Below are positions 31,727-43,523 of a DNA stretch of 64,000 nt, in pieces; the stretch's first letter is position 1; the number at the start of each line of letters is the position of its first letter. This stretch comes from Limnephilus marmoratus (lineage: Eukaryota > Arthropoda > Insecta > Trichoptera > Limnephilidae). A program made the position numbers and the translations under genes. The notes under the pieces are model-generated. The model saw only the letters and a program-made list of their open reading frames with translations. It searched no databases and was not told the DNA's origin. The stretch is from the NCBI GenBank assembly GCA_917880885.1, contig OU862918.1, positions 2,108,001 through 2,172,000 on the forward strand, given 5' to 3'.

Positions 31727-31760
31727 CCCCCCACCATACGAAAGAAGAAGTGATTTATCT

Positions 31761-32300
31761 TATAACTAGCAGACCCGGCCACACGTTGCTGTGGCTAACG
31801 AAACACAACGCCATTACCCAATCTTTATAAAATTCACACCACCCGCTTGCCAGCTGCCCGCTGCCCGCTGCCTGAATTGAATATTTGAATTTATCGGCTT
31901 TTCTCTACTATAATAAGCATGTATTATGCATATTATATTATACATATAAACTAATCAACGCGCCACTAATTATACAATGCTTGCAATGCAACACTGGATA
32001 TTTGAAAAGGGAAAATCAAATACCTACTTACTCTAGGACATCTATTTTCCAATTTCTTCCGTTGAACGAGTTTCAAAAGTGACTATATTACGGCCCGCCA
32101 GCCGTTTTAAATCGCACAAAAATATGTTTTTTTTGAATTTCTCGGCTTTTCTCTAATATAATTTACATGTATTATACGTATAAACATTCCTCTTCAATCA
32201 CTCTATCTATTGGTGAAAACCGTATGAAAATCCGTTGCGTAGTTTAAAAGATTAAAGCGCACATACATTTTTAGCGACTTCATTTTATACTATGTACCTA
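31761..32300 (+). repeat. Family D dispersed repeat (ACTAGCAGACCCGG start)
   Basis: Begins TATAACTAGCAGACCCGG directly at the LINE's target site, then TTGCTGTGGCTAACGAAAC, two TCGGCTTTTCTCTA blocks, and ends AAAATCCGTTGCGTAGTTT...TTTTATACTATGTA. A second copy brackets the LINE at 51747. Unclassified non-autonomous element. Confidence 0.6.
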
Positions 32301-33103
32301 ATGATATAATTGTTTTAGTTTCCGTTTTTACTTCCCAGCGAGAGCAAGAGATTATCTTCAGATGAAAAATTGGTTAAATCTTAACTCGTAGTTCATATTA
32401 CAATTCTTTCTTATTTAGTTTAAGGTTACAGGATTAAATACGTTCACAAAACGCAAAAAAAAAAACAAAAAACACAGAAACGCCGACTCGTCCAGAGGCT
32501 TTTGAGGGTCGTGGGACTGCTTGCAACAAGAGTGCGCTGTCTTCTGAACATTCGGCAAGTAACACTGAATATCCATCTAGCGGATTGGGCCAACGTATTT
32601 TGTTACTGTTTGAAATTTTACTAATATTTTTTCGTATTTAGTTTATGAATAAGTGCAATTACCTTTATTTCATCCTCGGCTGACTAAATCCTCCATCAAG
32701 CAACATTTTCGGCTTTCTGTGGTGGAAGTAAGAGATTTTCAAACATTGTCGGGTTATTCGTAACCGGGAAATGTTTGGCCTTCTTTCAAAAAAAAATATT
32801 TCATTTTTATTTTACAGATTGTTTGGTGTCTAAGTTAGTCAAATGCTTTCAACATCCTTTGACAGATATCGCTGGTATAATTAGTTATATGTAGTTTTGT
32901 ATTATCTCAAGAGGTGTCAGTTAAGTAATAGCTAAGAAGAGTATCATCTATCGTCATTCGTGTCTAAAGTACAAACGGTTACGACAGTAGCCGAATGCAT
33001 GCAATAGACGGTTAGATTTTATTAGTGTCGCAGCCCACAGTCGCAGAATAACGAACATCCCCCTATAGAAAGGACGTCTGGTCCAGTTAAATATTCATTG
33101 GTA
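32301..33103. other. Unassigned, with a SINE-tail match and a possible solo LTR
   Basis: 32690-32720 (AATCCTCCATCAAGCAACAT, TTTCGGCTTTCT) matches the tail of the tRNA-like repeat at 47695. 33050-33110 together with 33958-34035 is interrupted by the RTE insertion and resembles 40465-40585 (GGACGT, GTCC.GTTA, ATTCATT, AAACTCT/AATCTCGACC), perhaps two solo LTRs. Confidence 0.35.
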
Positions 33104-33117
33104 AACATTACAATTAT

Positions 33118-33675
33118 TTGGTAGGCAACTCTATTAATGGAGGACTGAACGCCATTGGCGCCAACAAAAGACTGTCCAAAGAAGCGAAGTCAGCCGTCCA
33201 TAATGGAGTGCTGGTACCTACCCTGATGTATGTCAGTGAGACATGGAACTGGCAGAGGAAGGATGAAAGTAGACTGAATGCTGTAGAAATGAGATCCCTG
33301 AGGCGTATGTGTGGTAAAACCATGTACGATCGTGTGAGAAATGTGGAGATCCGCGAAGAATGCAAGGCTGATGTATGCGTAATGAGTAAGATTAAGAAAG
33401 GGACGCTCAGATGGTTTGGGCATGTAGAGCGAATGAACGAGGAAAGGAGTGTATGGAACTGGCAGAGGAAGGATGAAAGTAGACTGAATGCTGTAGAAAT
33501 GAGATCCCTGAGGCGTATGTGTGGTAAAACCATGTATGATCGTGTAAGAAATGTGGAGATCCGCGAAGAATGCAAGGCTGATGTATGCGTAATGAGTAAG
33601 ATTAAGAAAGGGACGCTCAGATGGTTTGGGCATGTAGAGCGAATGAACGAGGAAAGGAGTGTAAGGAGAATATGA
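33118..33675 (+). pseudogene. RTE ORF2 C-terminal region with in-frame duplication
   Basis: 185 residues: LVPTLMYVSETWNW, DESRLNAVEMRSLRRMCG, DRVRNVEIREEC and LRWFGHVERMNEE, the region after RT in RTE-clade LINEs. The 70-residue block from WNWQRKDES to MNEERSV occurs twice in a row. The frame stops at 33675; the expected continuation is found in the next frame. Confidence 0.87.
33244..33663 (+). repeat. 210-bp tandem duplication within RTE
   Basis: 33244-33453 and 33454-33663 differ at two noted positions (33327 C versus 33537 T, 33336 G versus 33546 A) and duplicate 70 codons in frame. Confidence 0.92.
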
Positions 33676-33936
33676 CGCAAATGTGAATGGAAGAAGAAGT
33701 CGGGGACGCCCGAGGAAGACATGGCACGACCAAGTGGATGACATGACCAAGTGGAAGACATGGCCACGACCCATGGCACGAATCAGAAACTTGAGTCAGG
33801 CCATGTGAAGAGTCGGAATAATAGAAGAGCATGTATGAGACGATGTATGAATGTGAACGAGGCAAGGAGTGTGTGCCAAGATCGAGTTGTTTGGCGGTTC
33901 GTCCTCTTTGCCTACCCCTGCGGGGAAACGGCGTGA
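33676..33936 (+). pseudogene. RTE ORF2 extreme C-terminus
   Basis: After a frameshift near 33675-33685 the blocks VNGRRSRGRPRKTWHDQVDD and then, in a further frame, RACMRRCMNVNEARSVCQDR and WRFVLFAYPCGE are seen, ending at TGA 33934-33936. These are the normal last blocks of RTE-like ORF2. DDMTKWKTW at 33740-33765 looks like a local small repeat. Confidence 0.82.
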
Positions 33937-33957
33937 TGGTTAGTTAGTTAACATTAC

Positions 33958-35790
33958 GATAAACGTAAATTTGTATGAATAAATAAAAACTTGTATTCTT
34001 AATGAAACTCGACCATATTTCTAAGTTTCCCGACACAATTCAAGTAATATTAATCACTGGAATTAATAAATACTTCACATTTTGTGTTGTTTCATGATTG
34101 TATTCTTAAGAGCATAATATGAAATAACCTCAGTCATTCCAAGAAAAAAAATCTGTACTAAAAACACACTCATCTCGAATAGCGTTAATGTATACTTATT
34201 TATATGGAAATTAATAATTTCGGCACAAATCTTTCTCGAATCTCTGCCGAAACAAATTATACAAAGCTTTGTGAAACATGTACTGACACATCGGCATCAG
34301 ACCCAGCCTCATAAATAAAATAATCCCATTGAATTATCCATAAAGCAAAAGCTCTCCCGCACGTTTTTATTTTGAACATCTCCCCGAACGTAGCTGGCTC
34401 AGTATTCAGCTCAGATCGCCTAGAACCATCAGGCATCAGGAAGTGATTTTGTGAGCTTTCTACCCTTGAAATTATTGGATAGATACGCATGTTGAAAATG
34501 TGAGCAAATGTGTTTAAGTGCAAAATGTATTAATACTTCGATTAGTATGACGTGTAGGCAAAATATATTACTACATTTCTTTACATTGTTTTATTTTTAT
34601 TTTTTATATTTTTGTAGAAAGCAGTCAATTTTTGGTTTGACGTATTTTCTGAAATAAAACAATTGCTTTGTTTTCAATCACGATTTAATTATTTAATTTT
34701 TATTTAAACTATTTGGTGATTAGGCATAATAAACTAAAACGCAAATTTCTAATAATCAGTTGAGTAATGTATTCAATAGTCCTATATTAGGGACATTTTC
34801 CTTAAACTTGTAAAAATACCACTATCCCTTAATCACCTGTTCATTAGTGACTTTTTGTCGCTGTAGACATAATATCGTAACCCATTTTGTACACATCTGT
34901 TTCTTTCTCTCTATTATCATGTAAGATTTTAATTTGATACTTTCTTAGTGCTCCTCTATTTTAAGTTGTCTCTTTCTGTATGTATATATAAGCTCACACA
35001 ATGTATTATTTGATCAGTTTAATTTTATATTCTGAAGATGCTTGTGCTGATCGAAACCAACCGATATTTAAAAAAATCATGGTTTCGGAAAAAGCAAATA
35101 CTTTATTTCATTATTATATTTTGTTTCTGTTATTATGTATTTATAGTCATTTGCAATTCGCATCTAATTCTGTGTATTGAAGTCAAATTGAACACCAAAT
35201 CCAGATCCAGTCCCCGTATGAATAATTTAATTTCGATTTATATCTATTTCAATTTATTCTTAGAATTACTGCCATTCACCAGGAATCTGTAATACAACAA
35301 TTCCCTTGTAAAAATATTTTATTTTATTTTAATTAACAGCTATAATATCAAACAGATAAATTCTGGCATAAATCAACCTATATGTGCCGGTGTCTCACAC
35401 TCTGGGCGTCACCAAAACTTGTTGTATTGTCGAGCGAGTCGTTCAAATTTGTATTTGAATTTGCCCGTGAGGAGAAAGATCCGCTATTTAAATAAGACGA
35501 CAAATTTGGCGTATTCCTTGAAACCTGCATTGGGTTTTCAGTACTATATACAAAATGTATCATGGTTACCTTTACAACAAATTAGATAACATTATATAAC
35601 TCATATTGTTTTAGAATTACGTTCAAATTTAAATAAATAAAATAAAATAATTAAATATAATATAATAAAAATATAATGTAATAGTTTGAAAAAAGTTGAG
35701 TTTAAAAATGCGTGCTTTAGTAAAGTATTATTTTATTAATTAATTATTACCTCCAAAATTTAATTTATTTTATTTTTATTATAACTGTTC
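33958..35790. other. Unassigned AT-rich DNA
   Basis: No gene or repeat recognised except the CTGAAGA...GAAAC motif at 35032-35057. 34380-34445 is slightly GC-richer. Frames at 34257-34523 and 35038-35292 have no motif. Confidence 0.45.
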
Positions 35791-35794
35791 TGGG

Positions 35795-36000
35795 GATTGA
35801 TTTTTACATAAACCCCCAGGAAAATAATTCCCCTCAGGGCCTAAGTCATTTTTGAGGATGCTATGTGGATGGTCTTTTGAGGAAAGGAAGGATATGAAAT
35901 TCTGAAAAGGAAACCACTTGAGGTGACCTATGGCAAAAGTGAGGGTTATCCAATAAATATTTTCCGAAGCGGCGGTATCTACTGGCACATGCCTTCTACA
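35795..36000 (-). mobile_element. Family F retroposon, internally shortened
   Basis: Minus strand: GCTTCGGAAAATATTTATTGG, GCCATAGGTCACCTCAAGTGG, then directly TTCCTTTCCTCAAAAGACCA, ACATAGCATCC and the stem-loop with CCCTGAGGGGAATTA. Compared with 46083-46480, the middle is missing. Confidence 0.66.
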
Positions 36001-36506
36001 TTGATTCCTGTGTACTTTATCCAAAAGTATTGTTTTTTTTTATTTATTTATATATGCATAAATATTACAATACATTACAAAATGATACTTTGTTTGTCCG
36101 ACTGGGAAGAATACCCGTTTCAGGATAGCCAAATTGTGTATTTAGTTCATAATATTCTTAACAAAGGAATGATTTCGTTCAAGATATCACAGGAATTTGA
36201 TTCTGTCAAGACAACCTTTGAGAACATTAAAAATTTTATTCTGAACAAAGGGATGGTTACTTTATGTCTTTGAAAGAATCTTCGTGTCATTTTGGAGAAC
36301 ATTAATAATTGCATTCAGAGTAAGAGTTGTTTCTTTGGTGAGATCACAAGTAGGAGATTCTTTCCAGGCCATTTTAGAGAACATTTACAATTGTATAATT
36401 AGAATTTACATATTTATAAACCAATATATGGCATATGGATTCCCAATGTATTTATGTCTATTTTATTTTAAAAAATACTAAAAGTTTTAGAATTTCTTAA
36501 TTTTGA
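36001..36506. other. Unassigned; imperfect short repeats
   Basis: GAGAACATT followed by A/T-rich sequence recurs at ~36221, 36296, 36378 and again at ~37005 beyond the SINE, suggesting a degenerate ~80-bp tandem array that the SINE entered. Confidence 0.4.
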
Positions 36507-36927
36507 CGGCCTCCGTAGTCCAGTGGGTAAGACTCTTGACTCACAGTCCGGAGGTCGCGGGTTCAAACCCGGCATGCGCAAATAAATTTTATTTGATTAA
36601 TTTGTGTTATTTCACAATTAATTCATTTAAAATAATATATAGTATATTTGCCGCATGTTCCAGAGTGGAAGATACTATCAGTATCGCCATGGTGTAAGAC
36701 CACCGTTCAGAATTGAAACGTTGCTTGAAAATGGCTTCAGCCGTGTTTGGTGATCAGATCTGAATAGCCAGGTACTTCCCAACCTTCCTCTTCCCCACCT
36801 CTTCCCCTCCCCAATACCTTCAGCCTCACAACATACCCCAATTGGGGATGCCATAGTCTCACTGGCTCCAGACGGGAGCAGTTGAGATTCTTGTGCGGTT
36901 ATTCGCTGTAAAAAAAAAAAAAAAAAG
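36507..36927 (+). mobile_element. tRNA-headed SINE, full length
   Basis: GGCCTCCGTAGTCCAGTGGG head with A box, B box GGGTTCAAACCCG, the standard body, a CT-rich part, CCCCAATTGGGGATGCC, GACGGGAGCAG and an A17 tail at ~36911-36927. This is the best-preserved copy. Confidence 0.88.
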
Positions 36928-37020
36928 TAGTGGAAATTACACATTTATATACCAAATATATGACATAATTCATATCATGGATTCATTTTTAAGCTCGTTT
37001 TGGAGAACATTGATTTATTT

Positions 37021-37371
37021 AGTTGTTTATTTATTTATTTTATTTCAAGCCCAGAGGGCTTTTACATGAATAATAAATGCAGTACCTACATCTTTAACTT
37101 GAAAAAAAAAATAGTACAGATAAAGTTACGATGGAAATAAAAAGTAAATAAATGAAATAAAAACATAAAGACCTTCCTCAGCCAGTCTCTCTCGATCCTG
37201 TCCACCACGCAGCAGGTGAGCAGACACATCGGCCGCCAAGACCTGGACAAACCTCACCCGCATGAACCCGGGCACCCCTGCTAAGTCACCAAACGTAGCG
37301 AACCACTTGGGGTGACCTAAGGCAGAGATGTTGGTTATCCAATAAATGGTTTCCGGGGCGGCGGTACCCAT
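37021..37371 (-). mobile_element. Family F head next to a different LINE-type tail
   Basis: 37170-37371 (minus) holds ACCGCCGCCCCGGAAACC, TTAGGTCACCCCAAGTGG and TTTGTCCAGGTCTTGGCGG. It is followed by A/T-rich sequence and then AAAAGCCCTCTGGGCTTG with (AAATA)n at 37021-37060, which resembles the tail at 62388. Whether this is one chimeric insert or two adjacent ones is unclear. Confidence 0.5.
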
Positions 37372-37399
37372 ACCCGCCTCCCAAATTGTAATTGGTGCG

Positions 37400-38291
37400 T
37401 CTCAGCTCTTAGATAACAGACGCTAGTCACAGTCGCATCCGTAATCATTGTATTTAAATTAAACTAAGTCTTGTGAACTTACGGAGTAATCATCACTACA
37501 GCGTCAAGGCGGTACACAATCCTAATAATTTTTGTATGCTCAAAACTCACATTTTAATCATTTCCGGCGAATCCGTAACTATAATAACTTTTTATTTCCA
37601 TGCCGCACAAGAAATGTGAGTTATTTATATATTAGATTTATAAAAACAGTACCTTCCCACTAATATATTTTACGTACAACGATTTCAAAACTATATAACC
37701 CGTTTTTTCAACTATAAAGTTAGCGGTAAGCACCAGATTTTATTTTTCTAGACGATGAATTAATAATTTCGGGAGAACAACATGGAGACACATTTTAAAT
37801 ATTTGAAGCACGTTCTTCAGAATTAATTAAAATGAACGCGGCAGAAAGGTCGAATCTCCAGGCCTGCTAGGGTGAATTCGACCGTACGTTCGTACAGTAC
37901 GCCGTGCCGCGGTGTATATTTGTTTACACGCTTTCTTCACTTACGTCGTTAAGATTCCCACATTATTTGTGTTCTTTTTCTTTTCTTTGATACGGCAAAT
38001 TCGACAGTAGGTCCGTTCAATACACGGGTCGCGAGTCGCAATTTGTATATACGGTTTTTTTACTTACGTCGTTAAGATTCTGAATATATTTTAGGGTAAA
38101 TTGTCATCTTAACACTATATCGTATAATATATATATAATTACACCTAACTTATTCGGTTGTCCTGAACTTCTTCATTGCATATCATTCCATGTTTCAAAT
38201 CGCAACAGCAGGCAGTCGCTTACCTTTAATCTCCCTCTTTGCAAGACCAACTCCAAACAGAACTCATTTATCTACAGATCCACACACTCAT
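37400..38291. other. Unassigned, with a degenerate tandem duplication
   Basis: 37872-37960 and 37988-38075 share AATTCGAC, GTTCAATACA/GTACAGTACG and exact TTACGTCGTTAAGATTC. GC is higher here than around it. No coding evidence. Confidence 0.45.
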
Positions 38292-38295
38292 TTAA

Positions 38296-39008
38296 GAGCG
38301 TTTAACCAGCCAGCGGACGAAAATCCACATTTCGTCGAAAGTTGTTCTTACGATCGTGCAGGGCGGTTACAATGAGAAAGATTAATTATTCTCCGTACCA
38401 GTTTTTTTAAATTATAACTCAATGTCGAATTTATTTCAATTCAAATTAGCTTTAATTTATACCTTCATCCAAAAATGCTGAAAGGCGTGATGATAAAACT
38501 ATTAAAATAATGTACTTTTTGTAGTTATTTTTTGATTATAAGTATTTATCATTTTTCAATAATGTCTAAATTTAATAAGAATGTTAAAAAAATCTGAAAT
38601 TTATTAGTTTGTAAGTGCGCAAATAAATACACAAACGGACCAATTTTCGCCAAGAAACACATGTACGTACATATTTTTTAATGATTTTATTGAAACTAAA
38701 ATTAAAATTCTAAAACATACTTTTGCTAGATAATATATTGATTTATTTTACTGCATGATTTTATTATTTGAAATGGGTGTGGTATAATACAAAAACTTTT
38801 TTGAAAATTGAACAAATCTGCCAACGACCTATGGAATAACCTTATTATACTAAAAATTAAAAAATTTTCTCAAAATTTATTACATACGAATGCTAGATAA
38901 AAGAACAATCTTTCGAAATCCATTTATAATTTTTTGTAGAAAAGAGTCAATACGTCTAAAAACTTTTTTGAAAATGACGTATTTCCGGTTTTCTCTGGTA
39001 ATGCCCTC
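38296..39008 (-). mobile_element. TTAA-flanked MITE, copy 4
   Basis: TTAA at 38292-38295 and 39009-39012. GAGCGTTTAACCAGCC at the left and GGTTTTCTCTGGTAATGCCC at the right. A 21-bp tandem duplication starting with TTAA follows at 39009-39050. Confidence 0.82.
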
Positions 39009-39012
39009 TTAA

Positions 39013-40627
39013 CTTAAATTATTACCCTCTTAACTTAAATTATTGACATTTTTAACTCGACTTTACGTGACATAAAACGAAAACTCGCCAAGCGACATGA
39101 CTCAAACTAGAAAGTTCAATCCCTATATATTCCCGTCCTTTGCCTCTTAATCCTATTCCCATGTTCCTCCCCCCCCCTTTTTTTCATATACTATAACTAA
39201 AAAATAAATTAATTAGAAAATACCCTTACAATCTCAAACTTTATCATTCACTATCATCAGTAGAAAGTTCATAATTGGCATAATTAACATCTTATTATTG
39301 TATTATTTTGTAATCTCTGATTTGCTGTCAACTTTCTCTAAAATAAATAAATAAAATAAAATAACACGGAGAATAGTCGTTTTGAACATCCTGTTGGTAA
39401 GTAGGATTTTACTTCGGTATATAATAACCTAATGTAGAGTGGATACATTTTCCATTGCAGTATTGAGGTCTTAATTTCAAAAGTGGTAACGCGAATCTCC
39501 TCAAAGCCTTCGTGCATGTAGCCTTCCAGTACTTAGTGTCTATCTTGAGAAGTCGATGGTATACCTGACCCCGCATACAATGTATTGTGAAACTATTCGC
39601 TAGGAAGGTACAATATTATGTTCTCATTCCTTGTTCTAGCGAGACTCTAGTCCCATCACTACACGATGTGTGTACAGTATACAGTATCGTTTCGTGTTCA
39701 CGGAGAATCAGGAAATTGTAACCATCTAAGAATACCACACCCCGCATTCAAACAGGCAGAGGATTTATAAGACATGAGGTACCCACCAAAGTTATTTTAT
39801 AAAGAACATGTCTTTTGATGAAATCGCCGAAACAACAGAATTGTTTAATGAAATTTTAAATGTGTGAAGTTATTCCATCCCCCCATAATCATTAAAGTAT
39901 TGTTATTTCTTCTTTTGCTTTAAAATCGCTCTTCAAAACGTTATGTTATAACAAATAATTTGCCATTGTCCAATTATTAATAATAATCTAACGCTGCCTC
40001 GTGAACAATCATGGAATATTATAATTGTACGATTTGTGAAGCTGAAGGTATTTATAAAATATTTACTTAGGAATCAAAAAAATTGTCTATCAAAAAAATA
40101 ATTAGTACTATCGGAAATCTTCCATTCGAACGAACACCTTTAATTTACTTTAAAAATCATAATTCTGATTTAAGTCTGTCAAAAATAACTACATAAAAAA
40201 AAACACATTTCGAATATGTATGGAATTGACAATTGAAGACAATATTGTATTCAAAGATAAAATACTAAAATTTGATGTATTACACATTTCGTAAATCAAA
40301 AAAAAAGTTATTAAAGTAAAATACCTTGGCACTTACTTTATCGCTCGTCGGATTAAATGAGTTAATTCTTATCGATAATGATCATATTTAATCATTATCG
40401 ATTACGTTCATATCCGATCTATAGATACCTCACTCGGCTGCTTTTCGTGCTTTAGATTAACACAAAACATCCTTCAGAACGGACGTTAAGTCCTGTTAGA
40501 AATTCATTGTAAATACGAAACGATAATAAACAAAACTCTTAATCTCGACCAACTGAATTATTATCGTAAATTCCCGACCTGTATTGATAATCAGGGGATT
40601 TACAAATACACCACAATTAGCTCCTTA
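39013..40627. other. Unassigned AT-rich DNA
   Basis: No supported gene. 40465-40585 resembles 33050-33110 plus 33958-34035 and may be a solo LTR. 39380-39700 is a non-repeated stretch without long frames. Confidence 0.4.
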
Positions 40628-40845
40628 GCCACTGGAGCGACAGCGCACTTTAAAACTTTTTTCTCCGTTTGCTCGATATTTTCAGAAGATCATTTTTTTA
40701 ATTTTTCGCCAACATTAAAAAATCATAGCACGGAGACAAAAACTTATTAAAGTGCTACACATCCAATGAATTAACCTGTATTTTACCGTTCATCTTATAT
40801 TTGTAGGAATTATTAAAAAAATATTAAAAAATTGTTAAATTTATA
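40628..40845 (+). repeat. Family K dispersed repeat, copy 2
   Basis: CCACTGGAGCGACAGCGCA and the following ~200 bp match 26362-26590. Confidence 0.6.
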
Positions 40846-40929
40846 ACCACGCGAATCCTGCGTGGTTGTTACTTTGAAACTACCGTGAGAGATACTTACT
40901 CGAGTCAACATAGAATATTTTCGATTTCT

Positions 40930-41075
40930 TTCTATTGTCTGTGGTATACTTGATAATGAAAGGTGCATATCTACGGAAAAGGGACTTAATTTTAACCGTA
41001 AACAGCTTATCGGAACGCAAGCGCAACACGGCATAATACCCCAAAAACTAATAACAAAAATACTTTTGGCCTTGA
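40930..41075 (+). repeat. Family J tail, degenerate
   Basis: GCGCAACACGGCATAATACC and CCAAAAACTAATAAC match 22490-22530. The upstream part has lost the CTGATGA/GAAAC core. Confidence 0.5.
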
Positions 41076-43523
41076 AAATCTAAAATCGTTTCTGAGCTTA
41101 TCGGAAATTCTGCGTTAAATGTATATTAAAAAAAAATATTTTTAACATCATTATAAAATAGTCTACGTAGTACGAATTTACAGCATCTATGGTTATGATA
41201 TATAAAGCATTTCAATAGAATCGTTTTTAAGTAAAAAAATAACAAACGTGGGAGCTACGGGAGCTTTTTTTTATTTTTTTTTTGCGAAACAAGGAGATAA
41301 TTGCATTTTTTATCCGAAAAGCAATCGAAGACATTTAAAATGGCGCCAATATATGGCAAAAATTGCTCCAGTGGTCAGAACAGACACTGCCCAGTTAGAA
41401 ACTATTATTGACTGGACAATAATGCATTCACACTTGTGTAGCAGCTTATCCTCAAAGCACATTGTACTTATCATATTAATATTGCATATCCATTGTGAAT
41501 AATATATCCAATATCTAGGCCTACATTATTTGGCTTAATTCTGTGACATATTGTGAGAAATAAATTAATAAATAAATAAGTAAGTACTTCACAGTTTTTT
41601 AAATTGCGAACATTTTCTGTCAGCAAGTCAAAATATTTCCGCTTTGAAATAAAATACGAATAAATTAAATATTTGTTAACGTATCCGTAAAGAAAAATTG
41701 TTTTTGAAAGGTTATCAAATACACTTTCAAACTTAAGTGTTAGAAATAACCCTGTTATTTTTTAAATACAAAATTTTTCGATTTTTCTAATTAAAATTAC
41801 GGTTAACGAAAAACAATAAAAACACACACATATTTTATTAGAAATGTATTACAAACATTTTCATCACCCCACTTTTTTGTCGTTACATTTAAAAATAATT
41901 AATTGAAAATTCACAAAATTCCGCAATTTCTATTCAAATTTGGGTCGGATACTTTGGTTTCATAAAGGTGTAAATTTTAAATATTTGGTGGTTAATTTAT
42001 CAAATTCTTTTATTATAGCGTGGTGTTTTCAATCCAAACCTCTTTCTAATATTGTTTAGATCACATTTCTCAATATGTTAGTAAGAGAGACACAACGATT
42101 TCTATGAGACCTATATGAGTTGTTTCGTAAACAAAACAAATTAGCCTGAGGGGTTAAAACAATTTTGGTCCACATTTCCCTTTTATTTTGACTATTTTAG
42201 ACCACTCCAAGGCAACATCGGTGAAGGTGATAATGTAGATATACAAAAAAAATCTGGGTTCGCCTTATAAATTATGCGTTTCATTTTGGGGTTTTTTATT
42301 AACATTTCAAAATATACAAAACTTCATATTGTATCTCTAAGATATTAGTTCATTCTTTCTGTAGGTCCAAACCCAACATAAATTCAGGCTTTAAGTGAAG
42401 TAATCGATGAAATAAATCCCGTAAGGCAGACTTTTGCGTTTGGGTTTCGCAGTATATTATCGGTGGGTCTCTTTTATATGGAGACCAGACTTACCTAAAT
42501 GAATTCAGAGAAAGGCTTAGAACCCATCTCTTCAGGAAGTTAAATGAATTAATCGTACAGTTGCAAATGTATGTGCATAGTGAAATCGGTTAGTACATTG
42601 CCACTTTAATAATTCGCGAATGTAAAGTGTTAAACATTTCGACCGCCTCCAGTTGTAATCTATTACCTTTGGTCCCCGACATTGTAATTAATATATAAAT
42701 GTAAATATTTTTTGAACGGTGCATCCCTGACAGATATACCTACAGTCCTTATTAAAAAAAACGTTAAAACATTTCGTTATTAATTATTAATTTAACTCTC
42801 CCGCAGCCAAATAGGGCTAAAGGTAGACCCCAAAATTACCCATTACTTAAAAATAGCAGTGTGCCCTTTCCACTGTGCCAATTCCCTGCAGTGTTTTTAT
42901 TATAGTGTCATGTGTACACAAAATCGCAACTTTCCAAGTTAAAACTTTTAAATACAAAGGAGTTAAACTTTTAAATGCCAGGTAGGGATGTTTCTCTTTC
43001 TATGTTTGTACATAATAGGACAATGTCTATAGATAATCCTAGATAATTTATGTACAGCTCCATTGAGGCTATTTTTAGCAAAAACATCCCTGTGTAGTAC
43101 AATCAAACCGTTGTTTTGTAACTAATTTTCTGTAGCAGGCAAACTTTTCTGTGAAATAAAATTACTATTTTTTTAGCCTAGATCCAGTTGACGATATTTT
43201 ATGTTTATTAATTTTAAAGCACAAAAGCCTCTCATCTGTAGCTTGCCCACCATCGGTAATTTATTTTTATTTTTTAAATGCGATATTAACCCTTATGTAT
43301 AAAGAAACTACTTAAAAGACAAGCTTAGAATAGCTTGCACCAATAACAATCAGGGACCTACTTTCTATTTGAACATTGTAGCTACTCTGAATGATTTCAA
43401 ATGAATTTTCTATGAGCTGTCAATGGCGGAAATAACGATATTTTACGTTGACAAACGAGCATAAAGATCAATATTTCTTTGAAAACTCCATTAAATTGAA
43501 TTGTTTTTTTGAAGTAAAACTTC
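41076..43523. other. Unassigned, AT-rich; ancient similarity to 47860-48730
   Basis: Shared landmarks in the same order: GGTCGGATACTTTGGTTT / GGTCGGAAACTTTGGTTTT, GGGAGACTCAACGATTTCC-type, and TGTTTGTACATAAT. 42490-42600 includes NEFRERLRTHLFRKL, which may be a LINE C-terminal scrap. No intact gene. Confidence 0.35.

Larger units (their letters stand above)
30494..31760 (+). mobile_element. 5'-truncated LINE with intact target duplication
   Basis: AGTGATTTATCT occurs at 30494-30505 and 31749-31760, an exact 12-bp target duplication bounding the insertion at 30506-31748. The insert is the 3' part of a jockey/CR1-like LINE with a short 3' UTR ending CGAAAGAAGAAG instead of poly(A). Its first 24 bases are the inverted copy of the next 24-base LINE segment. 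Confidence 0.88.
33104..33957 (+). mobile_element. RTE-type LINE 3' fragment with target duplication
   Basis: AACATTAC at 33104-33111 and 33950-33957 bounds the insert 33112-33949. The coding end is RTE-like and the 3' end is a short (GTTA)n run, as RTE elements often have. The repeated 210 bp inside it is described separately. Confidence 0.85.

Noticed and set aside
33114..33779. 221- and 194-residue minus-strand frames
   Set aside because: They are antisense to clear RTE coding sequence and inherit its 210-bp duplication.
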